A stretch of 64,000 nucleotides of DNA from Pedosphaera parvula Ellin514 (GCF_000172555.1 NZ_ABOX02000008.1:62001-126000); one strand, 5' to 3'. Counted from the stretch's first letter, positions 18,863 to 29,054 are shown. The notes: generated by a model from the letters alone, not told the origin. Translations and numbers: made by a program.

Positions 18863-20170
18863 CTAGGTCGAATTAAAAGTGCGCCGTCGAGGGTTGGTTT
18901 TACGATCCTGAGTGCGACAGGAACCATTTCCGTTTCCATTGGAATGACCATTGCTTTGGCCGTTTCCATGACTGTGTCCGTTGCCGATGGCATGACCATT
19001 CCCGGCAATGCCCATGGGCACAGTCAAGGTAGTCAGGCGGGGTTCATACTGCAGTTCAGCAGCTTGGGCGCGGCTTGAGCCGATGAGGTTGGCAAAAACC
19101 GTCAGGGCCTGGGCTGCCACCTGGTCCATGTTGTAATAACGGTAGGTAGCGAGCCGGCCCACAAAATGAACTCCCTTATTTGCTTCTGCCAGGGTTTGAT
19201 ACTTTTTGTATAACTCAGCATTTTCAGCCCGCGGAATGGGGTAATAAGGATCTCCTTCGGCGCGCGAGAATTCATAAACAATGCTCGTCTTCTGGTGCTC
19301 CTGGCCGGTCAGGTGTTTGAACTCGGTGACGCGTGTGTAAGCATAATCGTTCGGGTAATTGATGACTGCGACCGGTTGAAGCATTTCCTTGTTGTGGGTT
19401 TCGTGTTTAAATTCCAGGCAACGATAAGGCAGCTTGCCGTAGCAGTAATCAAAATATTCATCCACGGGGCCGGTGAAGATCAGTTCGCGATAAGGCACCA
19501 TATCCCTGATTTCCCGGTAATCCGTATTGAGCATCACCTTGATGTTGGGATGGTCGAGCAGGTTGGCAAACATCCGGGTAAAGCCCTGTTTGGGCATCGC
19601 CTGGTAACTGTCAGTGAAGTAACGATCATCACGATTCGTGCGCGTTGGAACGCGGGCAGTGACTTGCGCGTCCAGTTCGGAGGGATCGAGTCCCCATTGT
19701 TTGCGGGTATAGCCTCGGAAAAATTTTTCATATAATTCCCGTCCCACCTTGCTGACCACCACATCCTCGGAGGTGCGGATATGTTCGAGCTTTTCGGCGC
19801 GGTTCGCGAGGAATTCATCCATCTGGAATGAATTTAAATTTACGCCATACATCCGATTGATGGTGTCGAGGTTAATCGGAATGGGAACCAATTGGCCATC
19901 GACGGAAGCCAGCACGCGATGTTGATACTGCCGCCATTCTGTAAAGCGGGAAAGATAATCAAAGACCTCCCGGCTGTTAGTATGGAAAATGTGAGGTCCA
20001 TATTTATGAACGAGAATTCCTGCATCGTCATAGTGGTCATAGGCATTTCCCGCGATGTGGGGACGCCGATCCACGATCAATACCTTTTTTCCGCAGCCGC
20101 GTGCCAAACGCTCGGCCAGGATGCTTCCGGCAAAACCGGCTCCGACGATCAAATAATCAAACATCTCCAT
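18863..20170 (-). CDS. glf: UDP-galactopyranose mutase
   Basis: A flavoenzyme that interconverts UDP-galactopyranose and UDP-galactofuranose for cell-surface glycans. The N-terminal FAD fold begins YLIVGAGFAGS, followed by IAGNAYDHYDDAG, the loop YGPHIFHT and YTRKQWGLDPSEL, all family hallmarks; YRCLEFKHET and FVGRLATYRYYNMDQ are the C-terminal flavin-binding part. The catalytic domain ends around residue 385. Beyond it is an unusual tail of about 50 residues dominated by Gly, Asn and His (NGHSHGNGQSNGHS), ending with an Arg/Lys-rich segment. It lies 43 bp downstream of a glycosyltransferase gene in the same orientation, so the pair probably makes a galactofuranose-containing polymer. Confidence 0.94.
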   Translation of the reverse strand: MEMFDYLIVGAGFAGSILAERLARGCGKKVLIVDRRPHIAGNAYDHYDDAGILVHKYGPHIFHTNSREVFDYLSRFTEWRQYQHRVLASVDGQLVPIPINLDTINRMYGVNLNSFQMDEFLANRAEKLEHIRTSEDVVVSKVGRELYEKFFRGYTRKQWGLDPSELDAQVTARVPTRTNRDDRYFTDSYQAMPKQGFTRMFANLLDHPNIKVMLNTDYREIRDMVPYRELIFTGPVDEYFDYCYGKLPYRCLEFKHETHNKEMLQPVAVINYPNDYAYTRVTEFKHLTGQEHQKTSIVYEFSRAEGDPYYPIPRAENAELYKKYQTLAEANKGVHFVGRLATYRYYNMDQVAAQALTVFANLIGSSRAQAAELQYEPRLTTLTVPMGIAGNGHAIGNGHSHGNGQSNGHSNGNGNGSCRTQDRKTNPRRRTFNST

Positions 20171-20213
20171 TGTAGTGTCCCCTTATCATTTGGTCTGGTC
20201 ATTCAGGTTGGAT

Positions 20214-21512
20214 TCAGACTGACGCCACGTTCAGTTTGTTGGCGAGCACGTCCTCAATGTGTCCCTCCATTTGTGCCACAATGGAATCCCAGGAGTGATT
20301 GGCGGCCATCTTTATGCCGCGCTCAATTGCTGCCCGGTCAGGTTCGGCCACTGCGCGCTGGCAAAGCGAAACGAAGCCATCGTGCGAGTTCGCAATTTTC
20401 ACCACGCTGGCGAAATTTCTTACCACATCCGGGACGGCTGAGCTGATGATCTCGGTCCCGGTGGCCATATATTCCAGGGCCTTGGTCGGATTGATGTATT
20501 CCGTGGCTTCGTTCAGGGCAAACGGCATGAGACAAACGTCAAAGGCTTTGCAATAGGCCGGCAGCTCGGAATAAGGCCTGCCGCCCAGCCACTGAATGTT
20601 TGAGCGACGGGGAAGGACACATTCCTCGACCTTGGCCAGGGGGCCGACGATAACGATTTCCCAATTCGGGTTGGCATCGGCCAGTCGCGCGATAAGTTCA
20701 TAATCCATCCGCTCGTCAACGACGCCGAAGTAGCCGAGCATCTTTTTATCGCCCTTGTTTCTTAGTTCCGGAGGCAGAGCGGTTCTGGGGTCGCGTGCCT
20801 TTCCAAAATGTTCACTATCCACACCACAGCCGTAAAAATGGCAGTTGTCATTATGTTTGCTCTTGGCGTCGTATAATCTGCTGCCACCGGTGAACACTAC
20901 ATCCGCCTTGGCGAGCAATTGCATTTCGCGATTTATCAACTCGGGGTCGGCGTGACGAAACTTGGAAAGTTCGTCCATGCAATCGTAGACTGTCGCAATT
21001 TCATCCATGTGTCCCGCGAATGGAGTCACGGCCATTGGATCGTAAAACCACTGCACCGGATTTTCAAATTTTCCAGCGAGCGGTCCGAGCAATGCCTCTT
21101 GCAGCAGCTTGCGTCGCAGCTTGTCAACGTAGGCTCCGTTGTTCCAGCGCCACGTGGGAAATTGCATGCGCAAACGCGTAATGTTGGGATGGGCGGGAAG
21201 GGTTTCGAAACGGGCGATGGGTGCGACCAGCTGCGGATCGGGCGCAAGTGTTTCGACGAAGAGCACCTGATGGCGTTCGCTCAGGCGGGAGAGGAATTGC
21301 TGCGGTCTTTGCCAAACCCAATCCCAACACAAATGGCAATGAACAATTAAGGGGAAATTCCGATCAATCTTCCGGCGGTTTTTATCGGAAGATATTGATC
21401 TGGGAAGGCGGGTACTCGTTCGAGAATGTATGCCTTGGGAAGCGGGTTGAGGATTGGAGCCAGTGTTTCCATTCGATATCAGCAATTCAGAACGATTCGG
21501 TGCGTAGGACAT
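20214..21512 (-). CDS. Glycosyltransferase (GT-B, family 1/4-like)
   Basis: A 432-residue GT-B type glycosyltransferase. The N-terminal domain carries CHLCWDWVWQRPQQFLSRL, typical of the TuaH-like group, and the C-terminal Rossmann half has YFGVVDERMD, GPLAKVEE, WLGGRPYSELPAYCKAFDVCLMPF and an acceptor-phosphate motif PTKALEYMATG. A disordered, Ser-rich N-terminal extension of about 45 residues comes first. It should transfer a sugar from a nucleotide donor, possibly UDP-galactofuranose because of the adjacent glf, although donor choice cannot be read from sequence. It is the first gene of the pair. Confidence 0.88.
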   Translation of the reverse strand: MSYAPNRSELLISNGNTGSNPQPASQGIHSRTSTRLPRSISSDKNRRKIDRNFPLIVHCHLCWDWVWQRPQQFLSRLSERHQVLFVETLAPDPQLVAPIARFETLPAHPNITRLRMQFPTWRWNNGAYVDKLRRKLLQEALLGPLAGKFENPVQWFYDPMAVTPFAGHMDEIATVYDCMDELSKFRHADPELINREMQLLAKADVVFTGGSRLYDAKSKHNDNCHFYGCGVDSEHFGKARDPRTALPPELRNKGDKKMLGYFGVVDERMDYELIARLADANPNWEIVIVGPLAKVEECVLPRRSNIQWLGGRPYSELPAYCKAFDVCLMPFALNEATEYINPTKALEYMATGTEIISSAVPDVVRNFASVVKIANSHDGFVSLCQRAVAEPDRAAIERGIKMAANHSWDSIVAQMEGHIEDVLANKLNVASV

Positions 21513-22194
21513 AAAATACTTTAATTCTCACGTTGCAATCCGTCTTTATCAGTCTAGTTCGATTAATGGTCTCCGGGTTAAATCCAAGCGCATTAACGCC
21601 TAACTACTATACTCTTCAGAGTAGGGGGTGTCTCAATGGGGTGTTCACCCAGAACCTTGATAACATTTCATTTTTTACGGTGCGCGACCCAATGCGCTGG
21701 TAAAAAATGCACAGTTCTTGTTACGTCCCGCTTATGTTTTCAAGGTGCGTGGTGGAACTTTAAATTTCATAAAAGCATCCATCCCCTCCGCCATGGTTGA
21801 GAGGTTTCAGAATCGCCAACAAGATGTTTTTGCCAACCCCGGTAATTCCAAACGTGGATGCAAGCACCGTCACTGATGTCGGTCTGTCCAATATCAAGGC
21901 AGATTATGTCCAGATATTACTCATGCATTTACTAACGGCACTGCTGCTGTGTCGGCAGACGCAATAAAGTTTCGACTTAGCGCCATAATAGATTTGAGGC
22001 ATTATCAATGCTTACCTTCTGGACTTAATCATGATGCCGGGTTCGTTTTCCCCAGGGACTCATCAGGGTTTGCAGTACACTTAAATGATTCCTACACAAA
22101 TGTGTAATGGCCAGTAATTGCCGACATGACATTGTTCTTGCGAACCCGCACATGTGCGAACTGCCTCATACGTATCAGACCTAACAAACCATCA
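21513..22194. other. Non-coding region between divergent surface-glycan genes
   Basis: About 680 bp separate the glycosyltransferase and the large FnIII gene, which are divergent. No conserved gene is seen. Visible structures are the palindrome TACTC-ttca-GAGTA near 21609-21622 and GGGTG-tt-CACCC near 21642-21653, close together, which could be regulator or hairpin sites for one of the divergent promoters. Confidence 0.4.
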
Positions 22195-25100
22195 ATGAAA
22201 AACTATTGTTATTCTCTCTTCAACCGTCTTGCCATGGCCGGCCTCGTTGCCGGCGCCATGGCAAGTAACCATCTGAGTGCCCAGTCACTCGACAACGGCG
22301 TCGAGCCGGCCAACCTTGGCAAAGGTGACTGGATTTACTTTCTCTCAACTGCGACGAATAAACTTGGCGGCAATGTTGCGAGTGTAACCGATGTCGCAAG
22401 TTTGATGAATTACGAGAAGAGTCAGGGAATGGACTTCATCATCGTCAAGGCGGGTGACGGTGCAAGCCAGTTTCCCTCCGGCTCTCCGCAGTTCACAGCG
22501 AGCCTTGTGAGTGCTGCGCATACTGCGGGGTTAAAAATCTTCGGCTACAGTCGTTCCTTCGGCACTAACATTCCCGGGGAAATCACACTGGCAACCAACG
22601 TCTATAACATGGGCGCTGACGGCTTCGTCATCGATGCCGAAGTGGAATGGGAGAGCTCCAATCTCGCTAATAATACGACCTTGGCGACTCAGCTTTGCCA
22701 GGGAATTCGCGCCGGGTTCCCGACACGTTTTCTCGCGCATTCTCCTCTGCCAATTATCAGTTTGCACAACACCTTTCCTTACAAGGAATTTGGATTGTAC
22801 TGCGATGCGGTGATGCCGCAGGATTATTGGAAGTCCATTGGTTACGCTCCGGATCAAATGGTCACCACCATGGATACCGAGTGGCGCAACTGGCAAAGCG
22901 GCCTCACTGGCAATTTTACCAATTCCATCAAGCCAATTGCTCCTGTGGGACAAGGCTGGAGTCCTTCCTCCAGTGAAACTGTAACCAGTGCTGAAATCAC
23001 CACTTTTGTAAACTCCCTGATCACCGACACAAACCCGGTGACCCGCGGTGGCTATCGAGGTGTAAGTTGGTGGCGGGCTGATTTGCATACCACGGATCAG
23101 TGGACTGGTATCAACGGATCAGATATCGGCGGCTCTCAGACCAATGCGCCTGCCATCTCGAACGTCGCAGCTACTGGCATCACTGGCACGGCTGCAACCA
23201 TTACATGGGCAACGGACATCAGTTCAGACAGCGTGGTTGAATATGGTGCCACCACTTCCTATGGCAGCTCAGCAACGAATGCTGCACTCACCTTCAATCA
23301 TTCCGTGTCGCTTTCGGGTCTGGTCGTCTCGACGACCTATCATTATCACGTTAAGTCGCGCAGTGCCTCTTTGAACCAAACCATCTCTGGTGACCTTACA
23401 TTCACCACGGCCAGTGCGGGCTCAGTATCTGACATCATCATTGATAATACTTCCGCGACCGTTGTTGGCACATGGTCAACCGGCAGCAGCTCAACGGATA
23501 AATATGGTGCGGATTACCGGTTTAAAGGCCAGGGCACCGGTGCTGCCTATTTGCAATACACACCAAGTGTTACCACGGCTGGTAACTATCAGGTGTATGA
23601 GTGGCATCCCATTGGAAGCAACCGCACCACTAACGCTCCTTATGTTATAACGTATAATGGTGGCTCCCAAACCGTATTCATCAATCAAAAAGTCAGCGGT
23701 GGCGTCTGGAATTTTATTGGCAGCTACCCCTTTGCTGCAGGTACGTCTGGAAACATCAAGATCACCGATAATATTCCCGATTCAACTCAGATGGTTCTGG
23801 CGGATGCCATCAAGCTGGTTTACATTGCGCCTCCACCACCACCGGCGGCTCCGGGTGGATTGGCTGCCACAGCCGTCAGCTCCTCGCAGATCAATTTAAC
23901 CTGGACTGATAATTCCACTAACGAAAACAACTTTGTGCTCGGTTGCAGTATCACTGCAGGTGGTCCTTACACCGACATAGCCACTTTAAGTGCCAACGTT
24001 GCCTCCTACAACGATGCGGGACGCGCAGCCAACACGACTTACTATTATGTCGTGCGTGCCTCGAATGCCAACGGTGCTTCTACTAATTCCAACCAAGCCA
24101 GCGCCACCACTCCGCAAGTTCTGCCCGCTGCCCCCAGTGGGTTGCTCGCCACAGCCGTCAGCTCCTCTCAGATCAATTTATCCTGGAGCGATAATTCCAC
24201 CAACGAAAGCAACTTTATCGTTGCGCGCAGCACGACTTCGGGTGGTTCCTATACTGATATCGCCACACTGGGGGCCAACTCGACCTCGTATAGCGATGCG
24301 GGAATTTCAAGCAGCACAACTTATTACTATGTTGTGCGGGCGAGCAATACTGCCGGAGCCTCGGCCAACTCCGCGCAGGCAAGTGCGACCACACTTTCAG
24401 CACTACCTGTGGCCCCCAGCGGATTGGCTGCAGCAGCCATCAGTGCGTCACAGATCAACCTGACATGGGCGGATAATGCGACCAACGAACTTAATTTTAT
24501 CGTCGCTCGCAGCACGACCGCTGGCGGGCCATATACCGACATGGCAACTTTAGGCGCCAATACTTCGTCCTACAGTGATGCCGGGTGCGCAGCCAACACG
24601 GCTTACTTTTATGTCGTGCGCGCCAGTAATACCAGCGGTGCGTCTGCCAATTCCAGCGAAGCCAGCGCCACCACTCCGCAAGTTCTGCCGGTCGCCCCGA
24701 GCGGCTTGACGGTAACGGCTGTCAGCGCCTCGCAGATCAATCTCTCCTGGGCCGATAACTCCAATATCGAAGACAACTATATTGTCGCTCGCAGCGCGAC
24801 ATCAGGTGGTCCTTACACCGATATAGCAGTGTTGGGAGCCAACATAACTTCGTATATCAACACCGGCCTCACCCCCAGCACAACTTATTACTACGTCGTG
24901 CGGGCAAAAAATTCCGCCGGATCGTCGGCCAACACCGCACAGGCAAGTGCGACCACGTTCGCAACCATTCCCGCAGCTCCCAGCAGCCTGGTTGCACAAG
25001 CCATCAGTGCCACTCAAGTCAATCTCACGTGGGTGGACAATGCGAATAACGAACTCAATTATATTGTCTCTCGCGGCGCCACTTCTGGTGGGCCGTATGC

Positions 25101-26892
25101 CGACATTGCAACTTTGGGAGCCAGTGTTTCCTCCTACAGTGATTCCACATGCACGCCGAACACCACTTACTATTATGTTGTGCGTGCCTCAAATACCGCC
25201 GGGGCATCTGCCAGTTCCAACGAGGCCATGGGCAGCACTCCGCAGGTTGCGCCTGTGGCTCCGAGTGGATTGGCCGCCACGACCGCCAGCTCCACGCAGG
25301 TTAATCTGACCTGGACTGATAATTCCACCAACGAACTCAACTTTATCGTCGGTCGCTCCACGAGCTCGGGCGGGCCTTACACCGATATCGTAATTCTGGG
25401 AGCCAACGTAACTTCGTATAGTGACACAGGGCTCGCAGCAGGCACGGTCTATTACTATGTTGTCCGGTCAAGCAATAGCGCCGGATCTTCGCTCAACTCT
25501 GCGCAGGCAAGTGCGACCACACTGGCAATACCTGCGGCTCCCAGCAGCCTGGTTGCGCAAGCCATCAGTGCCTCTCAAGTCAGTCTTACGTGGGGCGACA
25601 ATTCTTCAAATGAAACCGGCTTCATCGTTTCACGCAGCACCACTGCTGGTGGTCCTTATACCGACATTGTGACCGCTTCCGCGAATTCCACGAGTTTCAC
25701 GGACAGCGGTTTGTTGGCCAACACGACCTACTACTATGTGGTGCGCGCGCACAGCAGCGGCGGTGACTCTGCTTACTCGAATGAGGGCCCGACTACGACC
25801 TATGTCACGGATCTTTTGATTGATAATCTGTCCGCCAATGTTGTTGGCACCTGGTCAACAGGCACCTCGGCCACGGATAAATACGGTAGCAATTACCGGT
25901 TCAAGGGCCAAGGCACAGGCACCGGATATCTGCAGTTCACTCCGAAAATTACCACTGCGGGTATCTATGCCGTGTATGAGTGGCATCCAATCGGTGCCAA
26001 CCGAACCACCAACGCGCCGCACGTGATTACCTATAGTGGTGGCACACAAACCGTCTATGTGAATCAGCAGGTGAACGGTGGTAATTGGAATCTGCTTGGC
26101 AACTACAGCTTCGCTGCCGGTTCCAGCGGAAATGTTCAAATCACCGATGCCTTTGCGGATACCGCCCAGATGGTGATCGCGGACGCGATTCAGTTCGTTC
26201 TGATACCGGTTCCTGCGGCGCCCAGCGGCCTGACTGCCACAGCAGCAAGCAAGTCCCAGATCAATCTGAAATGGACTGACAATGCAACGAATGAGACCAG
26301 CATGGTGGTAGCCCGCAGCACCACTTCAGGTGGACCTTACACCACCATTGCCACGCTTGCGGCTGGAACCACTTCCTATAGCAACACCGGGCTGACTGCC
26401 GGCACGACATATTACTACGTCGTTCATGCAGTCGGTGCCGGCGGCACTTCGGCAAACTCCGCTCAAGCCAGTGCCGCTCCGGTTGCTGATATAATCATCG
26501 ATAATCCCGCAGCCACGGTTACCGGAACCTGGTCAACTGGCACCAGTTCGACGGACAAGTACGGCAGCGATTATCGCTTCAAATCCCCAGGCGCTGGCGC
26601 TGGTTATCTAAAATATACGCCAACCATTCCCACGGCCGGCCACTATCAGGTCTACGAGTGGCATTCAGTCGGCAGCAATCGCGCCACGGCTGCTCCGTTC
26701 GTGGTCACCTATAACGGCGGGTCCCAAACCGTCAGTGTCAATGAACAAGTTAACGGTGGGCAGTGGAATTCGATCGGAACCTTTGCCCTTGCAGCCGGGA
26801 CCGGCGGCAGCGTGAAGATAACTGATAACTTCACAGATACCACCAGGGTGGTCATTGCTGATGCCGTAAAACTCGTTTACGTCGGACCGTAA
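22195..26892 (+). CDS. Giant secreted FnIII/golvesin-repeat protein
   Basis: About 1565 residues from the preferred start. A signal peptide (residues about 12-30, ending in HLSAQ) leads to an N-terminal domain of about 310 residues that resembles a TIM-barrel hydrolase (DFIIVKAGDGAS, FVIDAEVEWE, CDAVMPQDYW). Then come one FnIII module, a golvesin-like module (GTWSTGSSSTDKYG, VYEWHPIGSNRT), seven FnIII modules of about 94 residues, a second golvesin module, an eighth repeat-type FnIII and a third golvesin module at the C-terminus. The ATG at 22195 gives a proper signal peptide; the frame also opens 69 bp earlier. Ligand and catalysis are unknown. It is probably a surface adhesin or glycan-active enzyme. 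A strong terminator follows. Confidence 0.85.
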   Translation: MKNYCYSLFNRLAMAGLVAGAMASNHLSAQSLDNGVEPANLGKGDWIYFLSTATNKLGGNVASVTDVASLMNYEKSQGMDFIIVKAGDGASQFPSGSPQFTASLVSAAHTAGLKIFGYSRSFGTNIPGEITLATNVYNMGADGFVIDAEVEWESSNLANNTTLATQLCQGIRAGFPTRFLAHSPLPIISLHNTFPYKEFGLYCDAVMPQDYWKSIGYAPDQMVTTMDTEWRNWQSGLTGNFTNSIKPIAPVGQGWSPSSSETVTSAEITTFVNSLITDTNPVTRGGYRGVSWWRADLHTTDQWTGINGSDIGGSQTNAPAISNVAATGITGTAATITWATDISSDSVVEYGATTSYGSSATNAALTFNHSVSLSGLVVSTTYHYHVKSRSASLNQTISGDLTFTTASAGSVSDIIIDNTSATVVGTWSTGSSSTDKYGADYRFKGQGTGAAYLQYTPSVTTAGNYQVYEWHPIGSNRTTNAPYVITYNGGSQTVFINQKVSGGVWNFIGSYPFAAGTSGNIKITDNIPDSTQMVLADAIKLVYIAPPPPPAAPGGLAATAVSSSQINLTWTDNSTNENNFVLGCSITAGGPYTDIATLSANVASYNDAGRAANTTYYYVVRASNANGASTNSNQASATTPQVLPAAPSGLLATAVSSSQINLSWSDNSTNESNFIVARSTTSGGSYTDIATLGANSTSYSDAGISSSTTYYYVVRASNTAGASANSAQASATTLSALPVAPSGLAAAAISASQINLTWADNATNELNFIVARSTTAGGPYTDMATLGANTSSYSDAGCAANTAYFYVVRASNTSGASANSSEASATTPQVLPVAPSGLTVTAVSASQINLSWADNSNIEDNYIVARSATSGGPYTDIAVLGANITSYINTGLTPSTTYYYVVRAKNSAGSSANTAQASATTFATIPAAPSSLVAQAISATQVNLTWVDNANNELNYIVSRGATSGGPYADIATLGASVSSYSDSTCTPNTTYYYVVRASNTAGASASSNEAMGSTPQVAPVAPSGLAATTASSTQVNLTWTDNSTNELNFIVGRSTSSGGPYTDIVILGANVTSYSDTGLAAGTVYYYVVRSSNSAGSSLNSAQASATTLAIPAAPSSLVAQAISASQVSLTWGDNSSNETGFIVSRSTTAGGPYTDIVTASANSTSFTDSGLLANTTYYYVVRAHSSGGDSAYSNEGPTTTYVTDLLIDNLSANVVGTWSTGTSATDKYGSNYRFKGQGTGTGYLQFTPKITTAGIYAVYEWHPIGANRTTNAPHVITYSGGTQTVYVNQQVNGGNWNLLGNYSFAAGSSGNVQITDAFADTAQMVIADAIQFVLIPVPAAPSGLTATAASKSQINLKWTDNATNETSMVVARSTTSGGPYTTIATLAAGTTSYSNTGLTAGTTYYYVVHAVGAGGTSANSAQASAAPVADIIIDNPAATVTGTWSTGTSSTDKYGSDYRFKSPGAGAGYLKYTPTIPTAGHYQVYEWHSVGSNRATAAPFVVTYNGGSQTVSVNEQVNGGQWNSIGTFALAAGTGGSVKITDNFTDTTRVVIADAVKLVYVGP
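23849..25800 (+). repeat. Tandem FnIII-coding repeats, about 282 bp period
   Basis: Seven consecutive modules start near 23849, 24130, 24412, 24694, 24976, 25258 and 25537 (period about 282 bp). They share nucleotide-level similarity, for example AGTGCGACCAC and TACTATGTTGTGCG. Odd modules tend to end TTPQV, even modules AQASATT plus a variable linker, so the unit of amplification looks like a pair. Confidence 0.85.
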
Positions 26893-26940
26893 GCTGGGTT
26901 TCAAAAGTACATTGGCGATTGGATAATATCGCCGCTCAAA

Positions 26941-26977
26941 ATGGAACCGAAGGGATACCTTCGGTTCCATTGTTTTT
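26941..26977 (+). terminator. Rho-independent terminator after the FnIII gene
   Basis: A 13-bp perfect stem (ATGGAACCGAAGG / CCTTCGGTTCCAT) with a GATA loop is followed by TGTTTTT. It lies about 50 bp after the stop codon of the FnIII gene. Confidence 0.93.
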
Positions 26978-27060
26978 GTACTTGCGGCGACATGACAAAA
27001 ATATGCACCAAACCAAGCTTCTCCCTTTCGTCTTTGCGCAACCGGTGATTTAATGGATAC

Positions 27061-27762
27061 ATGCCGCTTTTGGAAATTGAAGGGCTGAAGAAGTCCTATA
27101 TGTCGCCTGAAGGTAACCGGCACACGATCATCGATGTGCCCTGGTTTACTTTGCAGGAGAAGTCTCAGGTTGCCTTGCGCGGGGAAAGTGGCTCGGGCAA
27201 GACCACGTTGCTGAACTTGATTGCCGGCATTCTCAAGCCGGACGAAGGGCGGGTCGTGATCGATGCGCAGGAGATGTCCGCTTTGAATGAGCCGGGTCGT
27301 GATCGTCTCCGAGCGATGAATATTGGTTATATCTTTCAAACCTTTAATCTGCTGCAAGGGTATACCTGTTTGGAGAATGTATTATTGGGCATGTCTTTTG
27401 GGCCCGGGGTGGATCGTGGCTTTGCGGAAACTCTTTTGAAGCGGGTGGGGCTGGGAGATCGGATGAAGCATCGTCCGCGTCAGCTTTCCACCGGTCAACA
27501 ACAGCGGGTGGCGGTGGCACGTGCGCTGGCAAACAAGCCAAAGCTGGTCCTGGCGGATGAGCCGACTGGGAATCTGGACCACAACAATGCGCGTGAAGCG
27601 TTGGGATTGATTCGCGAGGCTTGCAAAGAGAATGGCGCGGCGCTGTTGCTGGTCAGTCATGACCGCGAGGTGTTGGGACAATTCAGAACCGTGTTTGATC
27701 TCTCCCGCATTAATAAAGCCCTGGATGAAGCGGCAACCAACGAATCAGAGGAAGGATCTTAA
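27061..27762 (+). CDS. ABC transporter ATP-binding protein (LolD/MacB-like)
   Basis: A 233-residue ATPase of the MacB/LolD/FtsE class. Visible are Walker A GESGSGKTT, Q-loop IFQTFNLLQ, signature LSTGQQQRVAVARAL (an unusual STGQQ in place of SGGQQ), Walker B LVLADEPTGNLD and the switch His in LVSHD. It energises the permease encoded three bases downstream. The set ABC ATPase, FtsX-like permease and DUF3299 lipoprotein resembles the Zrg-type zinc-related systems of Vibrio, but metal specificity is only an inference. Confidence 0.9.
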   Translation: MPLLEIEGLKKSYMSPEGNRHTIIDVPWFTLQEKSQVALRGESGSGKTTLLNLIAGILKPDEGRVVIDAQEMSALNEPGRDRLRAMNIGYIFQTFNLLQGYTCLENVLLGMSFGPGVDRGFAETLLKRVGLGDRMKHRPRQLSTGQQQRVAVARALANKPKLVLADEPTGNLDHNNAREALGLIREACKENGAALLLVSHDREVLGQFRTVFDLSRINKALDEAATNESEEGS

Positions 27763-27765
27763 GCC

Positions 27766-28971
27766 ATGAGCATCTGGCGCATCGTTTTCAAAAGTTTAAG
27801 GCAACACTTGTTGTCAACATTGGTCACTGCCTTCTCGATTGCCCTGGCAGGCGGATTGTTGATGTCTGTGTGGTCGATCAAAGAGCAGGCGCAAGCGACC
27901 TTTACGCAAATCAATGGCGGGTTCGACGCCGTGTTGGGCGCGCGCAGTTCGAAGTTGCAACTGGTTTTGAACGCAGTGTTTCACATGGAGGCTTCACCGG
28001 CGAACATTTCCTGGAGTGATTACGAGGAAATTCAGAAGAATCCGAGCGTCGAACTGGCGGTGCCGATTGCCATGGGTGACAACTTTCGCGGCTATCGCAT
28101 TGTGGGAACGTTGCCGGACTTATTTACGAAAACGGAATATGCGCCTGGCCGTCACTATCAGGTGAAGGCGCCGGGGAGAATTTTCGATTCCAGTTTGCGC
28201 GAGGCAATCGTGGGGAGTTTTGTGGCGGAGAAGCTGCACCTGAAGCGTGGTGATACATTTCATCCTTATCACGGACTAACCTTCAACGAGAAGGAGGAGC
28301 ATGCGGAGAGTTATGTGATTGTGGGCATTCTGGAACCGTCCAACACACCGGCGGACCGGGTGATTTGGATACCACTCGAAGGGGTGCAGAAAATGAGCGG
28401 ACATAAAGCAGAAGCCGCCGATGAGCTGAGTGCTGTACTAGTGAAGCTGCGCAACCCGATTGCCGGGCGGAGTCTTGAGGAGTTTTACAATAAGCAGGGA
28501 ACCAAGTTGACTTTTGCCTGGCCCATTGGCGCCACCATGGCGGAGTTGTTAAGCAAGATCAGTTGGTTTGATAAACTGCTTGAACTGGTGGCTTATCTGG
28601 TTGCGCTGGTGGCCACCGGTTCGATTCTCGCCAGCATTTACAATACGATGAATGAGCGGCGGCGGGAGATTGCCATCCTACGCGCATTGGGTGCGCATCG
28701 GGATATGATTTTCAGCATGATCGTGCTGGAGTCCGCGACCATTGCGGCGTTGGGCATGCTGATCGGATTTGGAGTTTACTTTGGCATCATGACATTTGCG
28801 GCTGAGATAGTTCGCTCCAAAACCGGTGTGGTCATTGATCCGATGGCGGGTAATCTGGTTTTGCTTTGGACACCGCTGGGAATGATTGGCATCAGTGCTT
28901 TGGCGGGATTAATACCAGCGTTCAAAGCGTATCGAACGGATGTGGCTGAGAACCTCGTGCCGCTTTCCTGA
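27766..28971 (+). CDS. ABC transporter permease, FtsX/MacB type
   Basis: A 401-residue membrane protein. One N-terminal transmembrane helix (STLVTAFSIALAGGLLM) is followed by a large periplasmic MacB_PCD-like domain (about 45-255) and an FtsX domain with three helices (LVAYLVALVATGSILASIY, MIVLESATIAALGMLIGFGVY, PLGMIGISALAGLIP). The cytoplasmic loop NERRREIAILRALGAHR is the coupling motif of this class. It starts 3 bp after the ATPase and is clearly its partner. This class moves lipids, lipoproteins or peptides, or works as a mechanotransducer; the substrate here is unknown. Confidence 0.9.
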   Translation: MSIWRIVFKSLRQHLLSTLVTAFSIALAGGLLMSVWSIKEQAQATFTQINGGFDAVLGARSSKLQLVLNAVFHMEASPANISWSDYEEIQKNPSVELAVPIAMGDNFRGYRIVGTLPDLFTKTEYAPGRHYQVKAPGRIFDSSLREAIVGSFVAEKLHLKRGDTFHPYHGLTFNEKEEHAESYVIVGILEPSNTPADRVIWIPLEGVQKMSGHKAEAADELSAVLVKLRNPIAGRSLEEFYNKQGTKLTFAWPIGATMAELLSKISWFDKLLELVAYLVALVATGSILASIYNTMNERRREIAILRALGAHRDMIFSMIVLESATIAALGMLIGFGVYFGIMTFAAEIVRSKTGVVIDPMAGNLVLLWTPLGMIGISALAGLIPAFKAYRTDVAENLVPLS

Positions 28972-29054
28972 ATGAAAGCCAATGGAGCGGCGTCAGATCC
29001 TTGAAGCGTGGTTGAAGTAGCCATCGAATCGAAGTATAAGTTGAAGTAGTTTAT

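Noticed and set aside
23849-25800. Possible CRISPR array or satellite repeats
   Set aside because: The units of about 282 bp are in frame and encode complete FnIII modules without spacers, so they are domain duplications.
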